From NCBI GenBank assembly GCA_014360195.1, contig JACIXY010000011.1:1-64000 (forward strand): a DNA stretch of 64,000 bases, in the 5' to 3' direction. The position numbers and the translations under genes were made by a program. Position 1 is the stretch's first letter. Each line of letters opens with the position of its first letter. A model generated the notes under the pieces. It worked only from the letters and a program-made list of their open reading frames with translations. It did no database searches and was not told the DNA's origin. Of the stretch, positions 46,553 through 55,551 are shown piece after piece. The DNA comes from Bacillota bacterium. GTDB lineage: Bacteria > Bacillota > SHA-98 > UBA4971.

Positions 46553-47836
46553 TCAGGGCTTCTTCAGCACTTCCTCCAGCTTCTTCTGGAGATCGTCCAT
46601 AGCCTGCTTAACCGTCTTTTTGCCTTCCATTGCCTCCTGAACCTCTGCGCGTATCGCGCTCGAGAAACTCGAGGCTTTGGGATGCTTGAAGTAGAAGTAC
46701 CCGCCGACCTCGAGCTGCTTGGCAAACGCCTGCCTGATGGGATCCTTGAAGTACTCGTGTCCCGCTAGAGACTTCCTCGCCGGGGAGAAACCGGAGAGCT
46801 TGCAGTACTCAGCCATCCACTTCGGGGACAGGAAGAACTCTATGAACTTCCAGGCGGCCTCTTTGTTTTTGGACTGTTTCGACATGACGACCACGTCGGT
46901 GCCTGCGAAGGCAGCCTGGCACTTCCTGTGCGGCAGTAAGCCAACCCCGAACTTTCCCGCGAGCGCAGGCTCCCTGGAGAACATTGCGGCAGTATCCTCG
47001 CAGTCGAAGAACATAGCCACTTTCCCTTCAGCAAACATCTTTTGGATTTCTTGCAGGTTTATCGTTGTTATGCCGGGTGGCGTGACCTTGTGCGTTCGAA
47101 TGAGATCGATGTAAAACTGCATAGCCTCAATGACAGCAGGGTCATTGGCGGTGGCCACGTTCCGATCCTCGTCTACGAAGTCAGCCCCGTTCTGGCGTAC
47201 GAACGGCTGGTACTGCGAGACATAGCGCCCGGAGGTTCCAAACCCGAACTGATCTATTATCCCGTCACCATTGAGGTCGCGTGTCAACTTCTTCGCATAT
47301 GTCACGAACTCTTCCCAGGTCCAGCTGGTCGTCGGTTCAGGGACGCCGGCAGCCGCCAGAAGGTCCTTCCTGTAGAACATTGCGCGTATCGTGCCGAACC
47401 ACGGGAGGGCATAGATCTTCCCCTTGTACGTAGCTCTCTCAAGGAACTGCGGGTAAAAGTCGTTCTTCATCTCCTGCGACATATACCCATCAAGCGGTTC
47501 CAGCCCATCTGCTGCCGCGAGCACGAGTTCGAACGGGTCCCCAACGGTGAAGACGTCCGCGATCGTGCCGCCCACTATGGCAGCTTGGAACTTGGTGTGG
47601 GGGTCTTCAGCCCACGGGATTGCCTGGAAGTTCACCTGTATATCGGGGTTCGCCGCTTCGAACTCCTTGATGATCTGACGCACGAGCGCGCTGGTCTCCG
47701 GGTTGCCGCCCGCCTGCCAGAAGCTGATGGTAATCTTCTTGGCTGCGCTCGCCAACGGGACCGCTACCAGCATGAGTGCGAGACACGCAACGCAAACCAA
47801 AACAAGCCGCCTCGTCACTCTTGAAAACCTCAGCAT
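46553..47836 (-). CDS. Extracellular sugar-binding protein (family 1)
   Basis: The 427-residue protein has a Sec signal peptide (residues 1-32, ending ASAAKK) without a lipobox cysteine. A monoderm Firmicute usually anchors such proteins as lipoproteins, so a free periplasmic form fits a diderm cell. The mature part opens with ITISFWQAGGNPETSALVRQIIKEFEA and later has TIADVFTVGDPFELVL and the PWFGTIRAMFYRKDLL segment of sugar-binding proteins. AAGGAGGTAAT precedes the ATG. It delivers substrate to the two permeases downstream and is preceded by the GH84 gene. Confidence 0.93.
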   Translation of the reverse strand: MLRFSRVTRRLVLVCVACLALMLVAVPLASAAKKITISFWQAGGNPETSALVRQIIKEFEAANPDIQVNFQAIPWAEDPHTKFQAAIVGGTIADVFTVGDPFELVLAAADGLEPLDGYMSQEMKNDFYPQFLERATYKGKIYALPWFGTIRAMFYRKDLLAAAGVPEPTTSWTWEEFVTYAKKLTRDLNGDGIIDQFGFGTSGRYVSQYQPFVRQNGADFVDEDRNVATANDPAVIEAMQFYIDLIRTHKVTPPGITTINLQEIQKMFAEGKVAMFFDCEDTAAMFSREPALAGKFGVGLLPHRKCQAAFAGTDVVVMSKQSKNKEAAWKFIEFFLSPKWMAEYCKLSGFSPARKSLAGHEYFKDPIRQAFAKQLEVGGYFYFKHPKASSFSSAIRAEVQEAMEGKKTVKQAMDDLQKKLEEVLKKP

Positions 47837-47981
47837 TTCGTATTACCTCCTTGTATCTTTGGTCGGGTCGTTTCGGAAACGATGCATTCACCAAACCTAA
47901 CACCTATCTCGCCCCTACCATCCATATCCGGTCCGCACCGATGACCACCTCCTGTTGGTGCAAGTCAGTGAAAGACGCGGC

Positions 47982-49730
47982 TTACCCTACCATAGCCTTG
48001 ATCTCTTCCAGGTACCACGCTGCGTCGGCAAGCGTGTCAGCATGCCAGTCGCACCATGAGAGATCCGCTGCGCGGAGGAACACGCTTAGGGCACCTGGAG
48101 CAGGGGCATCCCGGCCTCGCATGCCTCCCGCAAGACGCCGCCCGTAAGACCAGGCACTGTATGCCTCGCAAAACGCCAGGAACCTCTTGAAGCCCTCTTC
48201 CAACTCGCGGGCGAGACGCTCGTTGCGAAGCCGCCTCTTGAGGACGGGCAGGGTGATTCGGACGATCCCCGCCGCCATGAGAAGGTTCTCAGAGGCTCGT
48301 TGCAAGCCGAGGTTGGGTTCGTCACCCGCAAAGCTGCGGGTGTCTTTGAGCGCGTCATAGTACTTCGTGTAGGCCTCCACCAGCAACTGTAGCGGCTCCC
48401 GTGCCTCGTCTCCCGCCACGATTGCGACAGCTTCTTTCAGCGCCTCTTCAGGGCGGTATGAAGCAGGATCCCAACAGTACCTTGCAGCGCTCCACAGCGG
48501 AATCTTGGATGCCTCTACCTGGCGCATCGGGTTGGATACCAGACCCTTGATCCAACGAGGCAGCTCCGTGCACGATAGCCTCACGGGCTCAAGCAACAGA
48601 CGCCAGGGATGTGGTGCGAGATAGTCATTCACCGGGTAATTCAGCCAGAGGAGCGGCTTCCTGCCCACCAGTGAACAGAAGGATCGGGCATCTTCGCTAC
48701 TCACAGTCGTTGAGTTCCACTCGGGGCCCGTCCAAAAGACATCAACGTCTTCGGGCAGACCGTGCGCCAATGCTTCTGTGTAATCCTTCCTTTCAAGTGC
48801 ATAGCGGGTGAAATACGTAGTGGGACAGAATATTAGCTTGTTCTCGGAGTCGAGCCCCCTCAAGGCATCATTGAGGTGCCTTACGAGGTCTACATGCGCG
48901 TGGCCCAGCCCTGCATACACGCGCTTGTCTTCCGGGTGGACCATCTCGAAGCTAATGTCGTCCAAGGCGAGCGCGAACGTGCGTACCCCGAGGTCGTACG
49001 AGGCCCGGAATTTCTGAATGAGAAGCTCCAAGTCCTGTTTGCTTGAATAACAGATCGGAGGCTCACTTCGGAGGGAAGGGTTCACAGCGACGCACACACG
49101 GATGAACCTCTCCTCGCATCGCCGCACTATTTCCGAAATCGCCTGCAAGTGTTCCTCGGAATACGGCTTCCGCCAATGCCTGCAGTGCTCCGGCAGCATT
49201 CCGTAGCACAGCATCAGGAAATTGAACCGACACGCAGGCAGGAAGTCTATGATCGACAGGTAATCCGACGGGTTCCACCGTAGCCCCTTTATCCCGCGTA
49301 TCGCCATGGCCGGGAAGGAGGAAATGTCAAGCCCGGGAACCTCGAGCACACCATTTTCGAACCTGGACCGCAACTTAAGTTCCTGGACGCCATAGAGCAA
49401 GCCGACCTGAGACCCCGCAACGAGTTTGACTTGCGCCCCCTGGCGTTTCAGTGAGACAGTCAAACGGTAGCCTTCTTCTGGCGACGGCCCCCACATCTCC
49501 CGACCAAGCCTCAGGGAAATCTCCGCTGCCCCACCGAGGGCACGCCGGTCGCAAGCGGGCAGCACGGGGATATCCACCCCGAATCCACCCCGCAGGAACT
49601 CCTGAAGGTCCTTGACTGCCGCGGCGTACCTCTGGGCCTCGGAGTCCACCGTGATCGCGCACGTCTTATGGATGCGAACCCGCTCGGCATTGCCCACGCC
49701 GATCTCCACCCCGACCAATGTCCTCACCAC
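47982..49730 (-). CDS. GH84-family beta-N-acetylglucosaminidase
   Basis: GH84 enzymes remove beta-O- or beta-N-linked GlcNAc using the substrate's acetamido group. The 582-residue protein has an N-terminal alpha/beta domain (about 1-125), then a barrel starting AIRGIKGLRWNP, the paired catalytic aspartates in LALDDISFEM (near residue 258), a WTGPEWNSTTVS loop and WLNYPVND. A helical C-terminal part follows. No signal peptide is present, so it is cytoplasmic. The GTG at 49730 overlaps the previous gene by 7 bases; a TTG at 49715 behind GGTGAGG is also possible. Together with NagZ it would trim imported GlcNAc oligosaccharides. Confidence 0.87.
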   Translation of the reverse strand: MVRTLVGVEIGVGNAERVRIHKTCAITVDSEAQRYAAAVKDLQEFLRGGFGVDIPVLPACDRRALGGAAEISLRLGREMWGPSPEEGYRLTVSLKRQGAQVKLVAGSQVGLLYGVQELKLRSRFENGVLEVPGLDISSFPAMAIRGIKGLRWNPSDYLSIIDFLPACRFNFLMLCYGMLPEHCRHWRKPYSEEHLQAISEIVRRCEERFIRVCVAVNPSLRSEPPICYSSKQDLELLIQKFRASYDLGVRTFALALDDISFEMVHPEDKRVYAGLGHAHVDLVRHLNDALRGLDSENKLIFCPTTYFTRYALERKDYTEALAHGLPEDVDVFWTGPEWNSTTVSSEDARSFCSLVGRKPLLWLNYPVNDYLAPHPWRLLLEPVRLSCTELPRWIKGLVSNPMRQVEASKIPLWSAARYCWDPASYRPEEALKEAVAIVAGDEAREPLQLLVEAYTKYYDALKDTRSFAGDEPNLGLQRASENLLMAAGIVRITLPVLKRRLRNERLARELEEGFKRFLAFCEAYSAWSYGRRLAGGMRGRDAPAPGALSVFLRAADLSWCDWHADTLADAAWYLEEIKAMVG

Positions 49731-50461
49731 TTAATTGCAGGTCTACCTGCAAACCTCGGTTCCCACTGCTGGTTGTGTTCATCTCCGCCTTCCACGTTGG
49801 AACTTATGAAAACCGGCGGCTTTATCTCCGCGCGGACCAGTCTCTCCACCACCTCGGCGACGAGCGCGTTGATAATCGCAGCTCCCGTAACAGTTGACGT
49901 GGGGCTTACCTTGGTTGAAAGCCCATCCACCGCAAGGACAGCGTCCCCGAACACCCCACAGTTGTCTATGACGATGTCCGCGACCTCGAACAGCCGCTTT
50001 CCGCTGCTGTGGCGCGACGCGACCTTGCTTGAGTGAGCCAGCGAAGTAAGGGCGATGACGAGCGCCCCACGGCCCTTCGACGCAAGGGCCATTTCCACCG
50101 GCACCACGTTTCTACCCGAGTTGGAGACCACCATAACCGTGTCGCCTTTTTGGATCCCTGCGTGGTCAACGATGATCTCTGCATAACCCTCGAGGCGTTC
50201 CATTGCGGTCGCCTTGAAAGGCCCCTCGTGCAGCATTAATGCAGGTTCCAGGATCGCATTGACCGGTACGAGTCCCCCGGCCCTGCAGAAAGCCTCTTCT
50301 GCCATCATGTGCGAATGACCAGTCCCGAACAGGTGAAACGTTCCGCCCTTGCTGATGGACTCGGCAATAGCATCCGCAGCCTTGCATATGGCCTCAAACT
50401 GCGTTTTCTCTATGGCGTTCAGAAGTTCACGGATGCTTTCGAAGTACCTCTTACCTAACAC
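49724..50461 (-). CDS. SIS-domain sugar isomerase/etherase-like protein
   Basis: The 245-residue protein is a single SIS domain that binds phosphosugars. Visible motifs are FHLFGTGHSHMMAEEAFCRAGG (residues 42-63), the phosphate-binding MVVSNSGRNVVPVEMA and ALTSLAHS. Homologues belong to the UPF0309 group, related to MurQ and GmhA, with no proven single reaction. In this operon it may act on an amino-sugar phosphate made by the BadF-type kinase. The GTG at 50461 overlaps the ceramidase-like gene by 7 bases, and GGGGATG lies upstream, so translation is coupled. Confidence 0.87.
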   Translation of the reverse strand: MLGKRYFESIRELLNAIEKTQFEAICKAADAIAESISKGGTFHLFGTGHSHMMAEEAFCRAGGLVPVNAILEPALMLHEGPFKATAMERLEGYAEIIVDHAGIQKGDTVMVVSNSGRNVVPVEMALASKGRGALVIALTSLAHSSKVASRHSSGKRLFEVADIVIDNCGVFGDAVLAVDGLSTKVSPTSTVTGAAIINALVAEVVERLVRAEIKPPVFISSNVEGGDEHNQQWEPRFAGRPAIKW

Positions 50462-51816
50462 CCGTCTGACATCCCCTTCACCACCAGATTCGCGACTTCT
50501 TCTTCGATCAAGCCTGCTGCCTTAGGCGCAACACGGCTCATCAACGTCTCGTACGAGAAAGAGGCATTCCCCCATGCTTCCGCATCCACGATGTATCCCA
50601 CGTGGCCGTTTGCATAACCCACAAACCAGACCCGGCCCACGCTGAATCCCTTGATCTCAGAAACCCTCTGCGTTATGCGCTCCCCGATTCGCGCAGTCGC
50701 TTCGCCCGGCACAAAGATCATGATGGCATCCTGCACGTCCACGACGCAGACCTCAGCCGCAAGATACCCTCCGACGTCACCGGGGCCGGCGCCGTTCGCG
50801 GCGGCAGTGGTGCGGGGCCCCTCGCACCTGGTGCGGCTTCTCTCCAGAACTATCTGCCAGGCCAGCACCGCCGATTCCGCACGCTTTATCTCCCCGGGGG
50901 ACACATCCGCGCGGGCCCGAAGGTTGGCCAGTTCCTGCTCGGCCTCCTCAAGGGCATGGTATGCGGACTCGGGCGACAGAGGTGGTTTACGAGGCAGCGC
51001 AAGCCTCCGGCACGACACAGATATCCTGCGCGTCGATGCATACTCAACTCTGTCTACCGTATGAAGGGCGCTTTCAGCAACGATCCGCCCGAGGCGCTCT
51101 GCTTCATCAAAGCTTGAAGCACGCCTCGTATACCGAGTGCTCACGTCTGCAGCCGCGCCGTTGAGGAACATCACCATGCCGACCGGGCGCCCTGAAGCTT
51201 CCATTATGTCCTCGGTATAGCCGGGCCAATCACGAGAAAAGAGGAGGTTCTCCGGACCCAGGACCGTTGGATGGCAGGCGTAATTGAGCACGCACGCAAG
51301 CGGCTCCCCACTCGCGTCTTCAAGTTTCATTACCCTCAACAGCGGGTCGAAGCCGCGGGACGATTCCGCCCTGTTGCACGCGACCCCTTGTATCTCGCAT
51401 GCGCCCAAGCCAAGGCGGCCTGGACGGCAGGATTCCCATGCCGTCACTGCCGCCTTCGCAGATTCCCGCACAACCCTGCCTGCCAGCTCGCGGTCATAGT
51501 CCTCAAGACCCGAGAAGATCCCGGCGGGGCCCGCGTGCGTGTGCGTGGCGCAGACGATCACATCCAGACGGCCGTCACGCAACCCGGGAAGGCGCGAGAC
51601 AGCTTTCCGCCTTATAGCGCCGGCAAGCTCTTCATCGACCGACAGGACATCGAGGGCGACCAAGACAAGCCCGCATTCGCCGTCGTGGAGCGCAAGTGCC
51701 CTGGCAAAGAGGGGGTCGTGGACACCTTTGGCCGCTCCTACCCGTGCGCGGTAGCCTGCCATCGGGATTCCAGGAGCAGGAGTTATCTCCGTTTTGGCCA
51801 CGCCGACACTGAGCAT
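50455..51816 (-). CDS. Neutral/alkaline ceramidase-like protein
   Basis: The N-terminus (VGVAKTEITPAPGIPMAGY) and the zinc-type histidines in CATHTHAGPAG (about residue 93) and LNYACHPTVLG (about 180) match the neutral ceramidase N-terminal domain family. At 453 residues it is shorter than secreted ceramidases and has no signal peptide, so sphingolipid cleavage is unlikely. Many bacterial relatives of this size lie in sugar operons and have no known reaction; deacylation of an amino sugar is one possibility. It sits between the RpiR regulator and the SIS gene in a tight leftward operon. Confidence 0.85.
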   Translation of the reverse strand: MLSVGVAKTEITPAPGIPMAGYRARVGAAKGVHDPLFARALALHDGECGLVLVALDVLSVDEELAGAIRRKAVSRLPGLRDGRLDVIVCATHTHAGPAGIFSGLEDYDRELAGRVVRESAKAAVTAWESCRPGRLGLGACEIQGVACNRAESSRGFDPLLRVMKLEDASGEPLACVLNYACHPTVLGPENLLFSRDWPGYTEDIMEASGRPVGMVMFLNGAAADVSTRYTRRASSFDEAERLGRIVAESALHTVDRVEYASTRRISVSCRRLALPRKPPLSPESAYHALEEAEQELANLRARADVSPGEIKRAESAVLAWQIVLERSRTRCEGPRTTAAANGAGPGDVGGYLAAEVCVVDVQDAIMIFVPGEATARIGERITQRVSEIKGFSVGRVWFVGYANGHVGYIVDAEAWGNASFSYETLMSRVAPKAAGLIEEEVANLVVKGMSDGC

Positions 51817-51846
51817 ATCGAAACCTGCCTTAGAACCCGTCGATTC

Positions 51847-52737
51847 TCAGTACTTCTTGCCTTTCACGGCTTCGCCGGTCCGCTCGATGAACTGGATCGC
51901 ACGGTCGTAGATCTTGAGGGCAACCCCAACAAACAAAGCGTCCACAACGCTGAGCTGTGCCATCATGGACGGCATGCCACCACTACCGAAGGGGGTCTCT
52001 TCCGACGCGGTCAGCAAGAGGATGTCCGCAAGCTTTCCCGCCGGAGACCTGCTACGGTTGGTTATGCATATGATGCACGCCCCTTGTGCTTTAGCTAGTG
52101 ACAGAGCGTCCACGACGTCCTTTGTGCTGCCCGAATGCGAAAAGCCGATCGCCACGTCTTCCTTTCCAATCAGGACGGTGGAGATGGCTTGCATATGAGG
52201 ATCTGCGAAGAAGTTGGCGGGGATCCCGACCCGCACTAGCTTATAATAGGCATCCTGAGCCGCCAGGGCCGAGGTGCCCACGCCGTACAGGTATACCTGC
52301 CGTGCTGTCGCAACGGCGTCCACCGCTTTCGCAAGAGATTCCATGTTAAGAAGATCCAGCGTGTCGTTGATTGCCTGGGCATTCGCCTGGAACGCCTTCC
52401 TAACAGCAGTTGCCAGATCATCATTGGGGCCTATATCCTCGTGAATGTTCTTGCTTGGTGATACCAGCTCCCTGGCAAGCGCAATCTTGAGCTCCTGGTA
52501 ACCGCTGTAGCCCAGACGGTTGCACAGGCGTATCACCGTGGCATCGCTCGCGCCCGAGCTCGCCGAGAGCTCGGTGATGGACTGGTAGATCACCTGGCCC
52601 GCATTCTTGAGAATGTACGACGCCACCCTCTTCTCTGCCGGGCGAAGCGTCCCGAACATCTTCCTCAGCTTTGGGAGACAGCCCGCAGAAGGCACGGTGT
52701 TCTCTACTGGATCTATCCGCTCTGGCACCTCGGACAA
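51847..52737 (-). CDS. RpiR/MurR-family regulator
   Basis: An N-terminal helix-turn-helix of the RpiR type (LRPAEKRVASYILKNAGQV, then SSGASDATVIRLCNRLGYSGYQELK) is joined to a SIS domain (VYLYGVGTSALAAQDAYYKLVRVG, then GFSHSGSTKDVVDAL). The SIS domain senses a phosphosugar. The frame is open to an ATG at 52800 without a ribosome site; the TTG at 52737 follows GGAGGTG by 8 bases and gives a normal family length of 296 residues, so I choose it. As first gene of the leftward amino-sugar operon, it probably represses or activates it in response to GlcNAc or MurNAc phosphate. Confidence 0.9.
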   Translation of the reverse strand: MSEVPERIDPVENTVPSAGCLPKLRKMFGTLRPAEKRVASYILKNAGQVIYQSITELSASSGASDATVIRLCNRLGYSGYQELKIALARELVSPSKNIHEDIGPNDDLATAVRKAFQANAQAINDTLDLLNMESLAKAVDAVATARQVYLYGVGTSALAAQDAYYKLVRVGIPANFFADPHMQAISTVLIGKEDVAIGFSHSGSTKDVVDALSLAKAQGACIICITNRSRSPAGKLADILLLTASEETPFGSGGMPSMMAQLSVVDALFVGVALKIYDRAIQFIERTGEAVKGKKY

Positions 52738-53352
52738 CGCTGATGCACCTCCGCTCGCTCTGCTGCATACCAGCAGCTGTGTGCCGCATATCGCGGGCAT
52801 GCACGGGACATGTAGGAAAACTTCATCTTGTTGCCCGCGCTACGGGAGTTTTTCGACATGACTTGGAGAATTCCTTCCCAAATGTCGCGGCGCACGAAAA
52901 GATTATCTCCGTGGTTAACTTAACAAAGGCAACCTGGCAGAAACCCCTGTAGAGAAGGCACGGATGGGAGAGGCCAGCGAGGCAGTCTCCCCAAAGAGGG
53001 TATGGTTGCGCGGCAGACGAAATCACGTCGCGTACGAGCGAATCTGAAGCGGGTCGGCCGCTAGGGGAAGCCAGGTCGCCGAGAAGGTGGACAACTTGTT
53101 CGTGAGAGCTGTGGAAACCAGTGCCATCTCTCTCTGATGAGGTTATGAAGAAAATAGATCAACCAAGGCAGGATTTTCTGCGACGGTGAAGAATGTATAT
53201 GTAAACGTGTTTACGTGTTTACGTATACAGTGCCATTTAGCAGGTCATATGTTAAGGCCACCAAGAAGTGTCCGTTGTGCCCCCGAACAGCCCAGAGCGG
53301 GCAGGCAGCGCGTGCGGGCACCGCATGGTGGCGGAGTATTCTGGAGGGTCCC
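52738..53352. other. Divergent regulatory region between RpiR and GntR genes
   Basis: Two operons start outward from these 615 bases. The right part is AT-rich and holds the GTwwAC operator cluster at 53201-53228. The left part has no motif that I can name. No gene is supported: the frame before the GntR start lacks any ribosome site. Confidence 0.6.
53201..53228 (+). promoter_or_regulatory. Clustered GntR operator half-sites
   Basis: GTAAAC (53201-53206), GTTTAC (53209-53214), GTTTAC (53217-53222) and the self-complementary GTATAC (53223-53228) lie within 28 bases. GTAAAC and the first GTTTAC form an inverted repeat with a two-base centre. They sit 125-152 bases before the GntR start codon and suit binding by a GntR dimer, or two. 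Confidence 0.65.
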
Positions 53353-54135
53353 ATGCTTCAGAAAGACAGTTTTGTCCCCCTTTACTATCAGCTTAAAGAG
53401 GAGATTAAAGAGAAGATAACCTCCGGGGAGTGGACGCCTCATACCTGCATTCCCTCGGCGCGAGAACTCTGCGCGACATACGGAATCAGTACAACTACTG
53501 CGAAGCAGGCGATATCGGAGCTTGTTCACGAAGGACTGCTTTACTGCGTGCAGGGCAAGGGCACGTTCGTGGCGTCTCCGCAATTCCCCATGGAATATAG
53601 GGAGACGACTTACATCACTGACGAGATGCGTCTTGCATCCCGAATGCGCGCGCTCGGGCACCACTTCGCAGCGGAAGTGCTCTCGGTGGACCATATCAGA
53701 GCATCCAGGCTCGTGGGATTGTACCTCGCCATTGAAGAGGGTGCCGACGTCTTACGCGTGCGCAGGCTGAAACGAGTTGACCAGCGTCCCATGCTCATAG
53801 AGACCACATTCATCTCACCGAATACAGCGCCCGAGCTTGAGAAGTTGGACCTCTCACAGTCGCTATTCAGGATACTGGCCTCGACGTACGGTATCGTGCT
53901 CAAGAGAAGCGATGAGACCTTCAGGCCGGTTTTTCTGGACTCGCTTGAAGCAGAGCTTCTCGAACAACCCGCGGATGCGCTTGCTCTCCTGAACGACCGC
54001 ATATCGTATGCCGACACCCCACGGCCAGTGTTGTACGCTAAATCTCTCATACGCGGCGATATGTGTAAAACCTACATCGACCTTACCAACATGCGGTCCG
54101 TGAAGGAGGCGGTCAAGGATGGAAGTTCGTTCTAA
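53353..54135 (+). CDS. GntR-family regulator, HutC subfamily
   Basis: The 260-residue protein has an N-terminal winged helix-turn-helix (VPLYYQLKEEIKEKI, then IPSARELCATYGISTTTAKQAISEL, with the wing QGKGTFV) and a C-terminal UTRA ligand domain. The ATG at 53353 follows GGAGGGTCCC; an earlier in-frame ATG at 53215 lies within the operator region and lacks a ribosome site. It is the first gene of a compact rightward operon. It probably senses the imported compound or a phosphoglycerate and acts on the operator cluster upstream. It is not close in sequence to the regulator at 11.1 kb. Confidence 0.9.
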   Translation: MLQKDSFVPLYYQLKEEIKEKITSGEWTPHTCIPSARELCATYGISTTTAKQAISELVHEGLLYCVQGKGTFVASPQFPMEYRETTYITDEMRLASRMRALGHHFAAEVLSVDHIRASRLVGLYLAIEEGADVLRVRRLKRVDQRPMLIETTFISPNTAPELEKLDLSQSLFRILASTYGIVLKRSDETFRPVFLDSLEAELLEQPADALALLNDRISYADTPRPVLYAKSLIRGDMCKTYIDLTNMRSVKEAVKDGSSF

Positions 54136-54162
54136 GTTAGCGTGCAAGAGGGGGACGGTGGT

Positions 54163-55521
54163 ATGACCAAGCCAAGAACCGTGGTTCTGACAGACGGAGA
54201 GCACTACCCTGCGGTCACCCACGATGCCATCTTAGAGCTCAGGGTGGACCGCGACATCGTGGCGGCGGTCTTCATCGGGGGGACCGAGAAGATCGGCTCA
54301 GATGCGGATCTGGCGAAGCTGGGAGTGCCGGTAATCAAGAAGCCCGACTACCTTCAGGCAATATGCGAAGCTATAGAGGCATACCAACCTGAGGAGATCG
54401 TGGACTTGAGTGACGAGCCTGTCGTAGGTTACCGGGAGCGCTTCGCCATAGCCAGCACCGTTCTTGCGCGCGGGGTGGTTTACGAGGGCGCGGACTTCAG
54501 GTTTGCTCCGCCCAAGCAGGCGGTACGCGTTTCCCGCCCGTCCATTTCTGTGGTGGGCACAGGCAAGCGGATAGGCAAGACGGCCGTGGGAGGATTCGTG
54601 GCCAGAACCCTGGCGAGGGAGTTCCGACCGGTGGTTGTCACGATGGGTCGGGGGGGTCCTGCAGAGCCCGAGCTGATCCCGGGTGCAGAAATCGAGATTA
54701 CGCCGGAGTACCTGCTTTCCGTAGCAAGACAAGGGCGCCACGCCTCCTCCGACCATTTCGAGGATGCACTGACCTCCCGGGTCACGACCATAGGCTGTCG
54801 GCGATGTGGAGGAGGGATGTCAGGGCAAACATTTACCTCGAACGTGGAGAAGGGTGCAAGGCTCTCCGAAACAGTGGACGCCGACATAGTGGTCTTTGAG
54901 GGAAGCGGGTCCACCATCCCGTCCGTGCACACAGACGGCAGAATTCTTGTTGTCGGCGCGAATCAACCACAAGAGTACCTGGCATCCTACCTTGGCCCAT
55001 ACAGGGTCCTCACATCTGACCTGATAATCCTCACGATGTGCGAAAGCCCCATCGCTGACCAGACCAAAGTGACCGAGATGGTGGAGACAATCGCTAAGCT
55101 TAAGCAGGAGGCGAGAGTAATCAGAACCGTCTTCCGGCCTCGCCCCCTGGATGAAATTTCAGGCAAGAGAATTGTGCTTACCCTCACGACTCCGCCGTCC
55201 ATGGCCAGGACAGTGGCGGAACACCTTGAAGCGAATTACGGGTGCGAGGTGGCGGGGATAAGCTGTCATCTCTCAAACAGGCGTCTTCTCAGAGGAGATC
55301 TCGCATCGTTCGAAAACCTGGCACCGGAGGTGGTGGTCACAGAGCTCAAGGCAGCCGCGGTGGACGTTGTCACAGCCTGGGGAATCGAAAGGGGTTACAA
55401 GGTTGTCTACATGGACAACGAGCCAGTACCGGTGGATCCCTCCGAGCATTTGGATGAAGAAGTGCTCTCTCTGGCACGGCGCGTGTCGAGCAATCGGAAG
55501 CCTAGATCTTGTGAGAGGTAA
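54163..55521 (+). CDS. cpgS: Cyclic 2,3-diphosphoglycerate synthetase
   Basis: The enzyme closes 2,3-diphosphoglycerate to cyclic 2,3-diphosphoglycerate at the cost of ATP; it was first described in Methanothermus. The 452-residue protein carries the family features: LTDGEHYPAVT, FIGGTEK, VDLSDEPVVGY, the P-loop GTGKRIGKTA (about 132-141), MGRGGPAEPE, ITPEYLL, GCRRCGGGM and VFEGSGSTIP. ATG at 54163 follows AGAGGGGGA. cDPG is known as a thermoprotective solute and phosphate store in methanogens, so a bacterial operon copy is notable. It lies 27 bp after the regulator and 30 bp before the transporter. Confidence 0.92.
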   Translation: MTKPRTVVLTDGEHYPAVTHDAILELRVDRDIVAAVFIGGTEKIGSDADLAKLGVPVIKKPDYLQAICEAIEAYQPEEIVDLSDEPVVGYRERFAIASTVLARGVVYEGADFRFAPPKQAVRVSRPSISVVGTGKRIGKTAVGGFVARTLAREFRPVVVTMGRGGPAEPELIPGAEIEITPEYLLSVARQGRHASSDHFEDALTSRVTTIGCRRCGGGMSGQTFTSNVEKGARLSETVDADIVVFEGSGSTIPSVHTDGRILVVGANQPQEYLASYLGPYRVLTSDLIILTMCESPIADQTKVTEMVETIAKLKQEARVIRTVFRPRPLDEISGKRIVLTLTTPPSMARTVAEHLEANYGCEVAGISCHLSNRRLLRGDLASFENLAPEVVVTELKAAAVDVVTAWGIERGYKVVYMDNEPVPVDPSEHLDEEVLSLARRVSSNRKPRSCER

Positions 55522-55551
55522 CCGATTCAAAGCTAAGGAGGCGTTTTTGCA

